DNA of 64,000 nt from Paraflavisolibacter caeni (lineage in GTDB: Bacteria > Bacteroidota > Bacteroidia > Chitinophagales > Chitinophagaceae). Below, one piece after another: positions 16,746 to 24,771 of the stretch. A program made the position numbers and the translations under genes. The first letter of the stretch is position 1. The number at the start of each line of letters is the position of its first letter. Location: the NCBI RefSeq assembly GCF_025628885.1, contig NZ_JAOTIF010000020.1, positions 1-64,000 on the forward strand. Direction: 5' to 3'. The notes beneath the pieces are model-generated. The model did no database searches, was not told where the DNA came from, and saw only the letters and a program-made list of their open reading frames with translations.

Positions 16746-17171
16746 ATGATTCATCAAGAAAGTTCTGCCCCGGTGACTTCAGAATACGAACAGAAGTGGA
16801 TTGAGGGTTTGAATAATGGAAACGTTTCTGTGGCTGATGAAGTATTTCAGCCTGACTGTGTTATTCATATTAATGGTAATCCACAGCGAGACCTTTCATT
16901 AGATAACTTCAAGCAAATGATGGCAGGACTTCTCGTTGCCTTCCCAGATCTGAATTTAACTATCAATGATCAATTCACTTCTGGAGAAAAAGTTTGCACC
17001 AGATGGACCGCTAAAGGAACAAATACAGGACCTTTCGGTGAAATGCAAGCCACTGGCAGAGGGATTGAAATTGAAGGGCTTATTATTGACCACGTAGTAA
17101 ACGGAAGAGTAGCAAAGCGATGGGAGTTATGGGACCAAATGGCTATGATGCAGCAGCTCGGGCTGGTTTGA
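16746..17171 (+). CDS. SnoaL-like polyketide-cyclase/ester-cyclase family protein
   Basis: A protein of 141 residues. WIEGLNNGNVSVADEVFQPDCVIHINGNP, the central FPDLNLTINDQFTSGEKVCTRWTAKGTNTG and the final RWELWDQMAMMQQLGLV are the standard landmarks of the ester-cyclase/SnoaL subfamily. It is cytosolic with a cone-shaped ligand pocket. The reaction is unknown; relatives are often annotated from polyketide cyclases, which should not be taken literally here. Confidence 0.85.
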   Translation: MIHQESSAPVTSEYEQKWIEGLNNGNVSVADEVFQPDCVIHINGNPQRDLSLDNFKQMMAGLLVAFPDLNLTINDQFTSGEKVCTRWTAKGTNTGPFGEMQATGRGIEIEGLIIDHVVNGRVAKRWELWDQMAMMQQLGLV

Positions 17172-17216
17172 CCCAGAACATACCTCTTTGGTAATAGTAC
17201 TTGCTGATAAAGAAAA

Positions 17217-17735
17217 TTGATATTGGCATCAATCCTAAAGTTGTTTGTAAAGAGCTTTTCCTTTTCGACCCTTTACTTTATTACAATTTCTCTTGCATTC
17301 GTTGCATATCATTATCACCTCTATTCACCTACACTAAAAATCATAGTACCAGACGGTTACACAGGTGAAGTAAGTTTGATTCTGTCAAATGTTGATAAAA
17401 ACATCTTGACTGTGGACAGCAATGGCTTAGGCTATGTAAATAAATGGACTTTCAAAAAAACTTATTCGCACCCAGAAGTAATTACCTCAAGCGGCAAAAA
17501 AATAAACAACCAGTGTGTTGGTTTTAATCCTTCTACTTTTTGGAGTTTGAACAAGTTTTGTTGTGTGGACGGAAAAGTAATTAGATCATTGTCCTTTGAA
17601 ATAGTGCCCGAAGACAAGTTGGAACAAAAACAATATTATAGAAGAGGGTTAGCTGGATTGGTAGATACCAGAAAACTTTACGCTGTGGAGGAACATGAAC
17701 TGCTGCCAGTCCGAAAAGCCTCTGTCTCGTTGTAA
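17217..17735 (+). CDS. Membrane-anchored protein of unknown function, C-terminus fused to an attachment half-site
   Basis: The frame of 172 residues starts at a TTG with no better ATG nearby. One membrane helix (about 15-35) precedes an extracytoplasmic beta-rich region (IIVPDGYTGEVSLILSNVD). From about base 17665 the DNA matches the right half of an attC-like site, and the stop is supplied by the right core itself (GTTGTAAGC, 17729-17737). The last 20-25 residues are therefore translated attachment sequence. The original C-terminus and the left half of the site seem to be deleted. Confidence 0.5.
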   Translation: MILASILKLFVKSFSFSTLYFITISLAFVAYHYHLYSPTLKIIVPDGYTGEVSLILSNVDKNILTVDSNGLGYVNKWTFKKTYSHPEVITSSGKKINNQCVGFNPSTFWSLNKFCCVDGKVIRSLSFEIVPEDKLEQKQYYRRGLAGLVDTRKLYAVEEHELLPVRKASVSL

Positions 17736-17737
17736 GC
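17665..17737 (+). repeat. attC-like right half inside a reading frame
   Basis: ACTTTACGCTGTGGAGGAAC, CTGCTGCCAGTCCG and core GTTGTAAGC (17729-17737) align with the right half of site 5. No left arm is present upstream. Confidence 0.5.
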
Positions 17738-17825
17738 AACCCTGACAAAGACACTCTTAATTATCAGTACTTAAATAGTTTGCTATGAAACAGAATTTTT
17801 TCTCACCCATCTAATAATAAAAACC

Positions 17826-18659
17826 ATGATTTTACCTAAAATGCAACTTACCGAAATCAATGGTGTAGAACTGGAAATCCTGGATACTGGATCGGGAGAA
17901 CCCGTCATGTTTGTACATGGTGGTATGGGAGATGAATGCTTTGCAGTGCTTGCAGAGCCTGCCCTGGCTAACAGTTATCGTCTAATCTACCACCATCGGC
18001 GAGGGTGGGGAAAGAGTGAACTCCCCGCAGCCCCGGTCAGTATTTCGCAACAGGCGGCAGACTGTAAAGCGGTGTTGAAACATTTGGGAATTGAAAGGGC
18101 GCACGTGGTCGGTCAGTCCTCTGGCAGTGTTATTGTGTTGCAATTCGCACTGGATTCTCCCGACTACGTATATTCACTTGCCCTGTTGGAGCCGCCGTTG
18201 CCATCAGTGCTCCCCCAATTTCCCGAATTCGGTGCGGAGTTGGTAAAAGCAGCATCCCTGTATGAGTCGGGTAATAAGGCAGGCACAATAGACGCTTTCG
18301 GACAAGCGGTAGCCGGTGCTCATTACCGTGCAGCCTTTGATCAAACGTTGCCGTCTGGGTACTTTGAACGCTGGGTGGCGGATGCAGATACACAATTTCA
18401 GTTTGATATGCCAGCACTTCAAGCGTGGACGTTCACGCCGGAGGATGCAACCCATATCACCCAGCCGGTGATCAATATGAGTGGAGCTGATAGTATTCCC
18501 TATTTTCGGGAAGTTTACGCGACGATACAAAAATGGCTGCCACATGCAGAAAATTTCATTGTACCTAATGCAACTCATGCGATGCTGCAAACGAACCCAA
18601 AAGCTGTGGCCGAGCGATTAGCAAGCTTCTTCTCGAAACACCCATTGCAAGCGGGATGA
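17826..18659 (+). CDS. Cytosolic alpha/beta hydrolase
   Basis: A protein of 277 residues without a signal peptide. VMFVHGGMGDE holds the oxyanion HGG at 31-33, YHHRRGWGKS matches the usual R-G-x-G-x-S strand, GQSSG at 96-100 gives nucleophile Ser98, and NATHAML (about 257) supplies the His. The acid is probably Asp in GADSIPYF. It fits the broad esterase/epoxide-hydrolase-like group; substrate unknown. No complete attachment site separates it from the preceding damaged gene. Confidence 0.85.
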   Translation: MILPKMQLTEINGVELEILDTGSGEPVMFVHGGMGDECFAVLAEPALANSYRLIYHHRRGWGKSELPAAPVSISQQAADCKAVLKHLGIERAHVVGQSSGSVIVLQFALDSPDYVYSLALLEPPLPSVLPQFPEFGAELVKAASLYESGNKAGTIDAFGQAVAGAHYRAAFDQTLPSGYFERWVADADTQFQFDMPALQAWTFTPEDATHITQPVINMSGADSIPYFREVYATIQKWLPHAENFIVPNATHAMLQTNPKAVAERLASFFSKHPLQAG

Positions 18660-18677
18660 CATGCCGCTGATGGTTGA

Positions 18678-18851
18678 CCTTGGAACAAGAGAACACAGCT
18701 GTTTATTTGGACAGGCGAGTCATTCGGGCCAGTATACTACACAGAGGTGAAAATAGCACCAGAGTTTAGAGCGTTTTACGTGCATCCAGAAACAAATAAA
18801 TTAGTTCGTATTGAGCAGAAGGCGTTCAAAAGGGTTTGCAATAAGAAGTAA
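18678..18851 (+). pseudogene. 5'-truncated gene fragment
   Basis: An open stretch without a start codon reads WNKRTQLFIWTGESFG and then YYTEVKIAPEFRAFYV, LVRIEQKAFKRVCNKK before TAA, which looks like real protein. It lies immediately before attC-like site 16, exactly where the C-terminus of a cassette gene belongs. The upstream part has been lost. No family recognised. Confidence 0.4.
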
Positions 18852-18864
18852 GAATCTGAGGGCT

Positions 18865-19004
18865 GCTGCCAACACGAGCCTGACTGCTATAGTGGAGACA
18901 TTGCATAGATTGAGCAACATAATTTTAATTATCTTCAGACTATAAACCAGCCAACAGAATCACAGACTTCCGCTATGAGCAGCAAGCTCCGATCTGTTGG
19001 TGGC
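18865..19004 (+). repeat. attC-like site 16 (very clear)
   Basis: Left core GCTGCCAAC (18865-18873) and right core GTTGGTGGC (18996-19004). CTGCTATAGTGGAG pairs with CTTCCGCTATGAGCAG with one bulge. Confidence 0.75.
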
Positions 19005-19025
19005 AAATTTGCATAGACAGTTACC

Positions 19026-20090
19026 ATGAGCTGGAACAACATTGTGACAGACATTTTGAAAGTAGATTATCCTATTATACAAGCTCCGATGCTTGGGGTG
19101 TCTACTCCTGAAATGGCGGCTGCCGTTTCCAACGCAGGTGGACTTGGTTCACTTTCTGTTGGAGGCTTATCACCAGCGGCTACACGACAACTTATCCACA
19201 AAACCAAAAGCCTGACTGAAAAACCTTTTGCTGTTAACTTGTTTGCTCACCAAATTCCTGCCTATACGGAAGATGACCTTGAACCCATGCGGACGTTGCT
19301 TTTGCAATTGGCAAACAAAAGAGGCTACGACCTTACGGGAGCCGACTTGGCAAACTTTAGATTTTACAATCACCTTAACCAAATTGATATTTTAATTGAA
19401 GAAAAGATTTCTCTTGTTAGCTTCACTTTTGGTTGTTTAGACTCCGGAAGTATCCAGGCTTTAAAACAAAATGCCTGCACACTGATAGGAACCGCAACTT
19501 GTGTAGAGGAAGCCTTGTTTTTGCAGCAGCAAAATATTGACATGATAGTTGTTCAAGGCATTGAAGCGGGTGGACACAGAGGAACATTCTTAGAGGACAT
19601 GCCACTACCGCAGGTTGGACTTTTCTCACTACTGCCACAGGTCAAAAATGCAGTACGCATACCTTGCATTGCAGCCGGCGGAATAAACAGTGCCGAGACT
19701 ATCAAAGCGGCTTTTGAGTTGGGTGCCGGTGGCGTGCAGGTTGGAACAGCCTTTATCGGAACAAAAGAAAGCCAAGCCATAGCTTCCTATAAAGCCAAGC
19801 TAAACAAAGCAAAGGATACAGACACCACTCTCACAAAAGCCTTCTCCGGAAGATGGGCAAGAGGCATTCGAAATGAAATGATGCATGAAATTGAACAAGC
19901 CGGTATTCACATTCCATCCTATCCTTTGCAAAATAGCTTAACGGCGACACTCAGAAAGTTAGCACAGCAGAACAACGATAGCGAATACACCAGCTTGTGG
20001 GCTGGACAATCAGCCGGAAAAACAGGCTTGATGCATACAAAGGAAGTGTTCAGAAATTTGGTGGAACAGTACGAAGCGCTATACAGATAA
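19026..20090 (+). CDS. Nitronate monooxygenase (NMO/2-nitropropane dioxygenase family)
   Basis: A protein of 354 residues, full family length, cytosolic. The FMN-barrel motifs are present: YPIIQAPMLGVS (15-26), VSNAGGLGSL (34-43), EAGGHRG (180-186), IAAGGI (215-220) and GVQVGTAF (236-243). Members oxidise nitronates such as propionate-3-nitronate and so detoxify nitro compounds. The gene starts 22 bp after an attachment core. It is one of the larger and best-recognised cassette enzymes here. Confidence 0.9.
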   Translation: MSWNNIVTDILKVDYPIIQAPMLGVSTPEMAAAVSNAGGLGSLSVGGLSPAATRQLIHKTKSLTEKPFAVNLFAHQIPAYTEDDLEPMRTLLLQLANKRGYDLTGADLANFRFYNHLNQIDILIEEKISLVSFTFGCLDSGSIQALKQNACTLIGTATCVEEALFLQQQNIDMIVVQGIEAGGHRGTFLEDMPLPQVGLFSLLPQVKNAVRIPCIAAGGINSAETIKAAFELGAGGVQVGTAFIGTKESQAIASYKAKLNKAKDTDTTLTKAFSGRWARGIRNEMMHEIEQAGIHIPSYPLQNSLTATLRKLAQQNNDSEYTSLWAGQSAGKTGLMHTKEVFRNLVEQYEALYR

Positions 20091-20174
20091 CCAGCTGCCA
20101 GAAATGGGCAACGCACTAAACTAAATTCATCTACATTCGCAACTGCAGACAATCACAATTTAATAAATATAAAA

Positions 20175-20573
20175 ATGGCGAATGAAAAAAACATTCAAAT
20201 AGTTCAGCAGATATATTCTGACTTCGGGAAACAGAATGTTGAAGGTGTATTAAACTCTTTGACAGATGATATTAGTTGGAATGACGCAGGTTATCCGGGT
20301 ATTCCCTATTCGAAAAAACGAAACGGCAAAAAGGAAGTCATGAGTTTTTTTATGGAGCTGGGTAGCACGGTTTCATTCACTGATTTTACACCACAGGAAT
20401 TTTATGCGGACAATGATGCCGTAATTGTGAAAGGTTTTTTTGAAGGTAAAGCACTTGGAACAGGAAAATCGTTTGCATCTGATTGGATGCACATTTGGAA
20501 ATTTCAAGGAGATAAAATTTACAACTTTCAGGCTTTTTTTGATACAGACAAAATAATTGCAGCCATTCATTAA
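20175..20573 (+). CDS. SnoaL-like / NTF2-fold protein
   Basis: A protein of 132 residues. IVQQIYSDFGKQNVEGVLNSLTDDISWNDAG is the classical N-terminal helix plus strand, followed by KEVMSFFMELGSTVSFTDFTPQEFYAD and a final IYNFQAFFDT. A stand-alone NTF2-fold, cytosolic, function unknown. The interval before it carries only a short fragment (AGCTGCCAGAAATGGGC) of a left arm, so its separation from the nitronate monooxygenase may be by an eroded site. Confidence 0.85.
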   Translation: MANEKNIQIVQQIYSDFGKQNVEGVLNSLTDDISWNDAGYPGIPYSKKRNGKKEVMSFFMELGSTVSFTDFTPQEFYADNDAVIVKGFFEGKALGTGKSFASDWMHIWKFQGDKIYNFQAFFDTDKIIAAIH

Positions 20574-20644
20574 GTTTCTGCTTACTTGAAACGACAGGAC
20601 TTCGGATGAACAGCAGAGTGTGCCGATAACATTAGCATTTGTTC

Positions 20645-21142
20645 TATTGTTTACCGCTAAGCTCTCTGAGCAATATCGACTGATCGTAGTTGATCTGCGT
20701 GGACATGGTCACTCCACCAATCCCCAGAACAAGTTCATACATCGGGAAGCGGCCAGTGACGTGTTCCTCTTGCTTGAATAGTTGGGGGTTGATCATTTCT
20801 CAGCTATGGGAATGAGCACTGGCGGGATGACGCTACTTCACATGGCTACGAGCCAACCAAGACGCATCGACTCAATGGTATTAATTAGTACAACTTCGTA
20901 TTTCCCCGATCAGGCAAGAGCCATTATGCGCAGAGCTTCCTTTGACACCATGCCCCAGGAGGTGCGAGAAATGTATCGGGAATGCGCAAATTGAAATTGC
21001 TGTAGGCATCTACCGTTCTATACCAGATGCCGCGTTATGGATAATACCTAACGGTGACCACGTTCCAATTTATAATTCCATGGTTCCATTCACATCAACA
21101 GCCCTGCAATTCCTTGATGAGACAGACAGCAAGTTGCATTAA
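20645..21142 (+). pseudogene. Degraded alpha/beta hydrolase
   Basis: One frame reads YRLIVVDLRGHGHS and runs to an in-frame TAG at 20779. It resumes as LGVDHFSAMGMSTGGMTLLHMA (nucleophile motif GMSTGG) up to TGA at 20994. A second frame then gives IYRSIPDAALWIIPNGDHVPIY (His region) to 21142. The part between the nucleophile and His regions is too short, so an internal deletion with frameshift is likely. The N-terminal oxyanion strand is missing as well. Confidence 0.8.
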
Positions 21143-21242
21143 TAGTAAAAGAAGTGCATTACTTTTAAAACGCTAAATATTTATTGTTTATCAATAATAA
21201 TTTATTATAATTGTGGTAGAATTTAAAATTCTAAAAATCATT

Positions 21243-21722
21243 ATGAAAAGAATTTCCATAATATTTCTTCAGACAGTCATCGTGCTTATCGGTATTGTAG
21301 CACTTGTCATTATGATTCGGCTTCCCTTGACCGAGGGGAGAGCTAAAGATTTAGATTTGTTCAACATTTACTCTGACCCATTCATCTTGTATGGATATGC
21401 AACATCAATCGCTTTTTTTGTTGCGTTGTATAAGGCGTTCAAATTACTTGGATACATCGGGCAAAATAAAGTATTCTCATCAAACTCTGTTGGGACTTTA
21501 AAGAGCATAAAGTATTGTGCAATCGTATTAAGTGTTTTAATTGTGATAGCAGGACTATACATAAAGATATCCCATAATAAAGAGGACGACCCTGCGGGTT
21601 TTCTTGCCATTTGTATCGTAACTACTTTTGTTTCTATCGTAGTTGCAACTGCTGCGGCAATATTTGAAAAAATCTTGCAGAATGCCATAGATATGAAATC
21701 TGAAAATGACTTAACAATTTAA
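21243..21722 (+). CDS. DUF2975 family membrane protein
   Basis: A protein of 159 residues from ATG 21243 (MKRISIIFLQ). Four membrane helices with an extracytoplasmic loop between helices 1 and 2, then YKAFKLLGYIGQNKVFSSNSVGTLKSIKYCA, the diagnostic DUF2975 segment. It is directly followed, 3 bp on, by a YozG-type HTH gene. This DUF2975-HTH pair recurs in Firmicutes and Bacteroidota and probably acts as a membrane-linked regulatory unit, though the signal is unknown. One of few cassettes here with two genes. Confidence 0.85.
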   Translation: MKRISIIFLQTVIVLIGIVALVIMIRLPLTEGRAKDLDLFNIYSDPFILYGYATSIAFFVALYKAFKLLGYIGQNKVFSSNSVGTLKSIKYCAIVLSVLIVIAGLYIKISHNKEDDPAGFLAICIVTTFVSIVVATAAAIFEKILQNAIDMKSENDLTI

Positions 21723-21725
21723 GCT

Positions 21726-21953
21726 ATGCCAATCATTGTAAACTTAGACGTAATGATGGCAAAACGAAAAATTTCTCTGAATGAACTTTCTGAAAGAGTT
21801 GATTTGACATTATCTAACCTTTCTATCTTAAAGACAGGTAAGGCGAAAGCAATTCGTTTTAGCACCTTAGAGGCAATTTGTAAAGCATTAGACTGCCAAC
21901 CAGGCGACATTTTGGAATATGTAAATGAAAAAAAAAGAACAACGAGCCGCTAA
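21726..21953 (+). CDS. XRE/YozG-type HTH transcriptional regulator
   Basis: A protein of 75 residues. IIVNLDVMMAKRKISLNELSERVDLTLSNLSILKTGKAKAIRFSTLEAICKALDCQPGDILEY covers a complete five-helix Cro/C1 domain with little else. It is the constant partner of DUF2975 proteins and is coupled to one here by a 3 bp gap. It likely autoregulates the pair (inference). Its TAA stop (21951-21953) lies inside the left core CGCTAAC of a truncated attachment site. Confidence 0.9.
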   Translation: MPIIVNLDVMMAKRKISLNELSERVDLTLSNLSILKTGKAKAIRFSTLEAICKALDCQPGDILEYVNEKKRTTSR

Positions 21954-21970
21954 CAAGGTATTGGCAATAG
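21948..21970 (+). repeat. Truncated attC-like left end
   Basis: CGCTAACAAGGTATTGGCAA matches the left ends at 23.85 and 35.0 kb. The right part is missing before the next gene at 22050. Confidence 0.5.
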
Positions 21971-22049
21971 AAAAAAACAGTTCTGAAAAAAGAGTAATTT
22001 ACACCAACTATAATCCATCACGCTCTTAATTTTCAAAAAATAGAACCAT

Positions 22050-22622
22050 ATGAGAAAAATATTTTCATTTATGCATATATCGCTTGACGGTTTTGTAGCA
22101 GGACCGAACGGAGAAATGGACTGGATTAAAGTTGATGAAGAAATTTTTGATCATGTCGGTAAGCGGATAAGCGAAGGCGATACTGCATTATATGGACGAG
22201 TAACTTATCAGATGATGGAAAATTACTGGCCTACCGCAGGAGACAAGCCGACAGCGTCCAAGCACGACATTGAACATTCAAAGTGGTATAACAAAGCTCA
22301 CAAAATTGTTTTATCAAAAACAATGAAAGACGCGGGTTTGCCTAACACAAAAATTATTAGCGACAACCTTTCGGACCGAATAAATGAAATCAAAAAACAG
22401 GCAGGTAATGACATCTTGCTTTTTGGTAGTCCGACAGCAACACATTCACTTATTCAACTGAACTTAATTGACGGCTACTGGCTATTTGTTAATCCAATTA
22501 TTCTTGGACGAGGTATTCCATTGTTTGTAGACATCAAAGACAAAATAAAACTAAAACTATTGAATACCAGACAATTTACTAGCGGGGTAACTGAACTGAA
22601 TTACACAGTGGACAGACAATAA
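22050..22622 (+). CDS. RibD C-terminal/dihydrofolate-reductase-like protein
   Basis: A protein of 190 residues. KIFSFMHISLDGFVAGPNGEMDWI (N-terminal strand and loop), TALYGRVTYQMMENYWP and DILLFGSPTATHSLIQLNLIDGYWLFVNPIILGRG are the landmarks of the RibD_C/DHFR-like fold, which binds NADPH. Stand-alone copies like this are of unknown substrate and should not be called folate DHFR. Two further copies occur at 23291 and 35138. Confidence 0.9.
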   Translation: MRKIFSFMHISLDGFVAGPNGEMDWIKVDEEIFDHVGKRISEGDTALYGRVTYQMMENYWPTAGDKPTASKHDIEHSKWYNKAHKIVLSKTMKDAGLPNTKIISDNLSDRINEIKKQAGNDILLFGSPTATHSLIQLNLIDGYWLFVNPIILGRGIPLFVDIKDKIKLKLLNTRQFTSGVTELNYTVDRQ

Positions 22623-22629
22623 CAACGAA

Positions 22630-22762
22630 CCGCTGACAAAGTATTGCCAAAAGCGGGGCCGACGCAATACTATTGAGCTGACAGAAGTATTTGAACATTT
22701 TCAATTCTATTGAGCGGTAGTGTTGAAATTTCCCGCCTTCGGCAATAACTAAACCGTTGTTC
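22630..22762 (+). repeat. attC-like site 17 (very clear)
   Basis: Left core CCGCTGAC (22630-22637) and right core GTTGTTC (22756-22762). ATTGCCAAAAGCGGG (22643-22657) pairs with CCCGCCTTCGGCAAT (22732-22746) at 13 of 15 positions. Confidence 0.8.
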
Positions 22763-22826
22763 GGTCATTGTAGGACGACATAACTGCTTGACAGAAAAAG
22801 AAAAATAAACCAAAATACAGACTAGA

Positions 22827-23294
22827 ATGAAAGTAGAATGCAACGACCAAAAAACATTTCGGTTGACTGAACAGGCACATTTGTTAGGAGAATTGACTTA
22901 TAAGAATTTCTTTTCTTATAAAGCTGAAATTACCTTGACCAATTCTGAACGTTATGAAATCAAACCCGTTGGTTTCTTCGGAACTAGTATTACCGTGACA
23001 AAGAACGAAACGGAAATCACTGATTTAAAAATGAATTGGAAAGGACAAATCGTAATGACGTTTCAAGACGGACAGGAATTTGTATTTAAAGCCAAAGGTG
23101 TATTCCGCAACAAATATGTAATTGAAAACAAAGAGGAGGAAGAACTCATTCTGTTTGACCCGAAATTCAATTGGGGTCAATTTAACTACGACTACGAGAT
23201 TTCGTATGACAAAAAGCCCCAAGACATTTTATTGGTTTTACTTGGTGTTTATGCTTCAAATTATTACATAGCAGTTGTGTCGGGTGCAATATGA
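22827..23294 (+). CDS. Beta-rich protein of unknown function, coupled to the next gene
   Basis: A protein of 155 residues, mostly beta strands with alternating charge (YKAEITLTNSERYEIKPVGFF, ITVTKNETEITDLKMNWKGQIVMTF) and a single hydrophobic C-terminal helix (DILLVLLGVYASNYYIAVV) that may anchor it in the membrane. Its last codons overlap the next start by 4 bp (ATGA), so the two are translationally coupled, making a two-gene cassette. No family recognised. Confidence 0.65.
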   Translation: MKVECNDQKTFRLTEQAHLLGELTYKNFFSYKAEITLTNSERYEIKPVGFFGTSITVTKNETEITDLKMNWKGQIVMTFQDGQEFVFKAKGVFRNKYVIENKEEEELILFDPKFNWGQFNYDYEISYDKKPQDILLVLLGVYASNYYIAVVSGAI

Positions 23295-23857
23295 GAAAGG
23301 TAATTGCAGCAATCAATATGACTCTTGACGGATTTTGCGACCATTCTGTCATCATCCCAGATGAAGAAATACATCAACATTACGCTGAACTGTTAGATAA
23401 AGCAGACGTTGTTCTATATGGAAGGATAACATATCAGCTTATGCAATTCTGGCAAACTCTGATAAAAAATCCTTCAGGTGAAAAATCAATGGACGACTTT
23501 GCTATGGCTATAGACAAAATTCAAAAAATTGTCTTTTCGCATAAGCTAAAAAATACGGAATGGGACAGCGCAAAACTGTCAAATCAACCTATTGAAGAAA
23601 TGGTTATAGAATTAAAGCAACAACCAGGCAGGGACATTTTAGTTGGCAGTCGGAGTTTAATTATACAGCTAATGGAACTTAATTTGATTGATGAATTCCA
23701 ACTTTGTGTTCACCCTGTCGTTGCAGGAAGCGGTTTGCCATTATTTGAAAATATGAAAGACAGGACTATTTTTAAACTCATAAAGACTAAAACCTTTAGT
23801 GGTGGTGCAGTAACGCTTTACTATGAACCGACAAATAAAAAAACAACGAACCGCTAA
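23291..23857 (+). CDS. RibD C-terminal/dihydrofolate-reductase-like protein
   Basis: A protein of 188 residues. KVIAAINMTLDGFCDHS, DVVLYGRITYQLMQFW and DILVGSRSLIIQLMELNLIDEFQLCVHPVVAGSGLPLF show the RibD_C fold. It is clearly a different member from the gene at 22050, 670 bp upstream. The ATGA overlap with the preceding gene suggests joint expression. The stop codon TAA (23855-23857) lies in the left core CGCTAAC of the next site. Confidence 0.9.
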   Translation: MRKVIAAINMTLDGFCDHSVIIPDEEIHQHYAELLDKADVVLYGRITYQLMQFWQTLIKNPSGEKSMDDFAMAIDKIQKIVFSHKLKNTEWDSAKLSNQPIEEMVIELKQQPGRDILVGSRSLIIQLMELNLIDEFQLCVHPVVAGSGLPLFENMKDRTIFKLIKTKTFSGGAVTLYYEPTNKKTTNR

Positions 23858-23898
23858 CATCTTATTGGCAATAGTGGGGCAGACTACACCGTTGTAGG
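23852..23898 (+). repeat. Short attC-like element with both cores
   Basis: CGCTAAC (23852-23858) and GTTGTAGG (23891-23898) are only 47 bp apart with no paired arms. The left side ATTGGCAATAGTGGGGCAGAC matches the element at 35.03 kb, pointing to a deletion form. Confidence 0.5.
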
Positions 23899-24025
23899 TG
23901 TTCTGTAATATAGAGAAATAGAAAGGCAACGTTCCAGGGACGTAATGACAGTGATTTGCTCTGAAAAGAAAAACAAGTGCGAAGAATGACAATGAAGAGA
24001 GGATGTGCTTAATTTTAGAGCAGTA

Positions 24026-24062
24026 ATCCGATGCTACCGGCCACCTGTTGGCGGTAGCGGAT
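24026..24062 (+). other. Strong hairpin before the YdhR-like gene
   Basis: ATCCGATGCTACCG faces CGGTAGCGGAT around a loop of about 12 nt, with a three-base bulge. The loop contains GTTGGCGG (24047-24054), which resembles an attachment right core. It could be a shortened attachment site, an RNA leader structure or a terminator; no long T-run follows. Confidence 0.5.
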
Positions 24063-24096
24063 TTTAGCATCATTATAAACTTAAAAAAATAAAATA

Positions 24097-24405
24097 ATGC
24101 AAGCACAATTAATCACTTATCAATTAAAGGATATCTCTCAAGCGGAATATCTTAAGCAAATGGTAGAACCAGATGCACCAATTTTAGCGGAAGTAAAAGG
24201 TCTTATTTCAAAAGTTTGGTTGGCAGACGAAGAAAAAAATACTTTTGGCGGCTTCTATTTATGGGAAAACAAAACCGCAATGGAAGACTTTATGCATTCT
24301 GATCTAGTAAAAGCAATTGTAAGCCGACCGTTCGTAAAGAATGTTTCTTCGGTTGACTATGAAGTAAATCAAAATGCTTCATTAATTACTCGGGGAATCA
24401 AATAG
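24097..24405 (+). CDS. YdhR-like monooxygenase-fold protein
   Basis: A protein of 102 residues. QLITYQLKDISQAEYLKQM, LISKVWLADEEKNTFGGFYLWENKTAMEDFMHSDLVKAIV and PFVKNVSSVDYEV match the YdhR subgroup of the ABM (dimeric ferredoxin-like) fold. Cytosolic, likely homodimeric. These are called putative monooxygenases; the reaction is unproven. Single-gene unit. Confidence 0.85.
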   Translation: MQAQLITYQLKDISQAEYLKQMVEPDAPILAEVKGLISKVWLADEEKNTFGGFYLWENKTAMEDFMHSDLVKAIVSRPFVKNVSSVDYEVNQNASLITRGIK

Positions 24406-24771
24406 GAAGTAGATTTTCTATTGTGTTGACAGAAGCACAGTTCGCCCCATTGTTGTTGGTGAAAACACCAATAACGGCTAAATAACTCAATTGAAATAAT
24501 TATACGACACCCTTCGGTTTATTTAGCGTAAACCGAGCAATTAATTGATTACACTTTTTTTATCTTTATCCTGGGCTGAGGGTTCAGGGACTTTCCACAT
24601 GGACGCAAAGCTCTAAAAACGTCAAGGTGTTCAAAAAGGGTGCTTTTTCAAATAACTCTATTCTTTGAGGAGCTAATTAATAATTGATTATGTATTTTTA
24701 GATTGTTAATAATATACCTTATTGCACACCGTGACTTTAGTAGTAGCTGTTGGCAACACCTTATAATTAAG
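24406..24771 (+). other. Non-coding interval with attachment-site fragments
   Basis: No gene is seen. CTTTATCCTGGGCTGAGG through TTCAGGGACTTTCC to GTCAAGG (24621-24627) resembles the right half of an attC-like site, and a second core GTTGGCA (24749-24755) lies 17 bp before the next ATG. CGGTTTATTTAGCGTAAACCG forms a small hairpin near 24515. Two eroded sites are the best reading. Confidence 0.45.
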
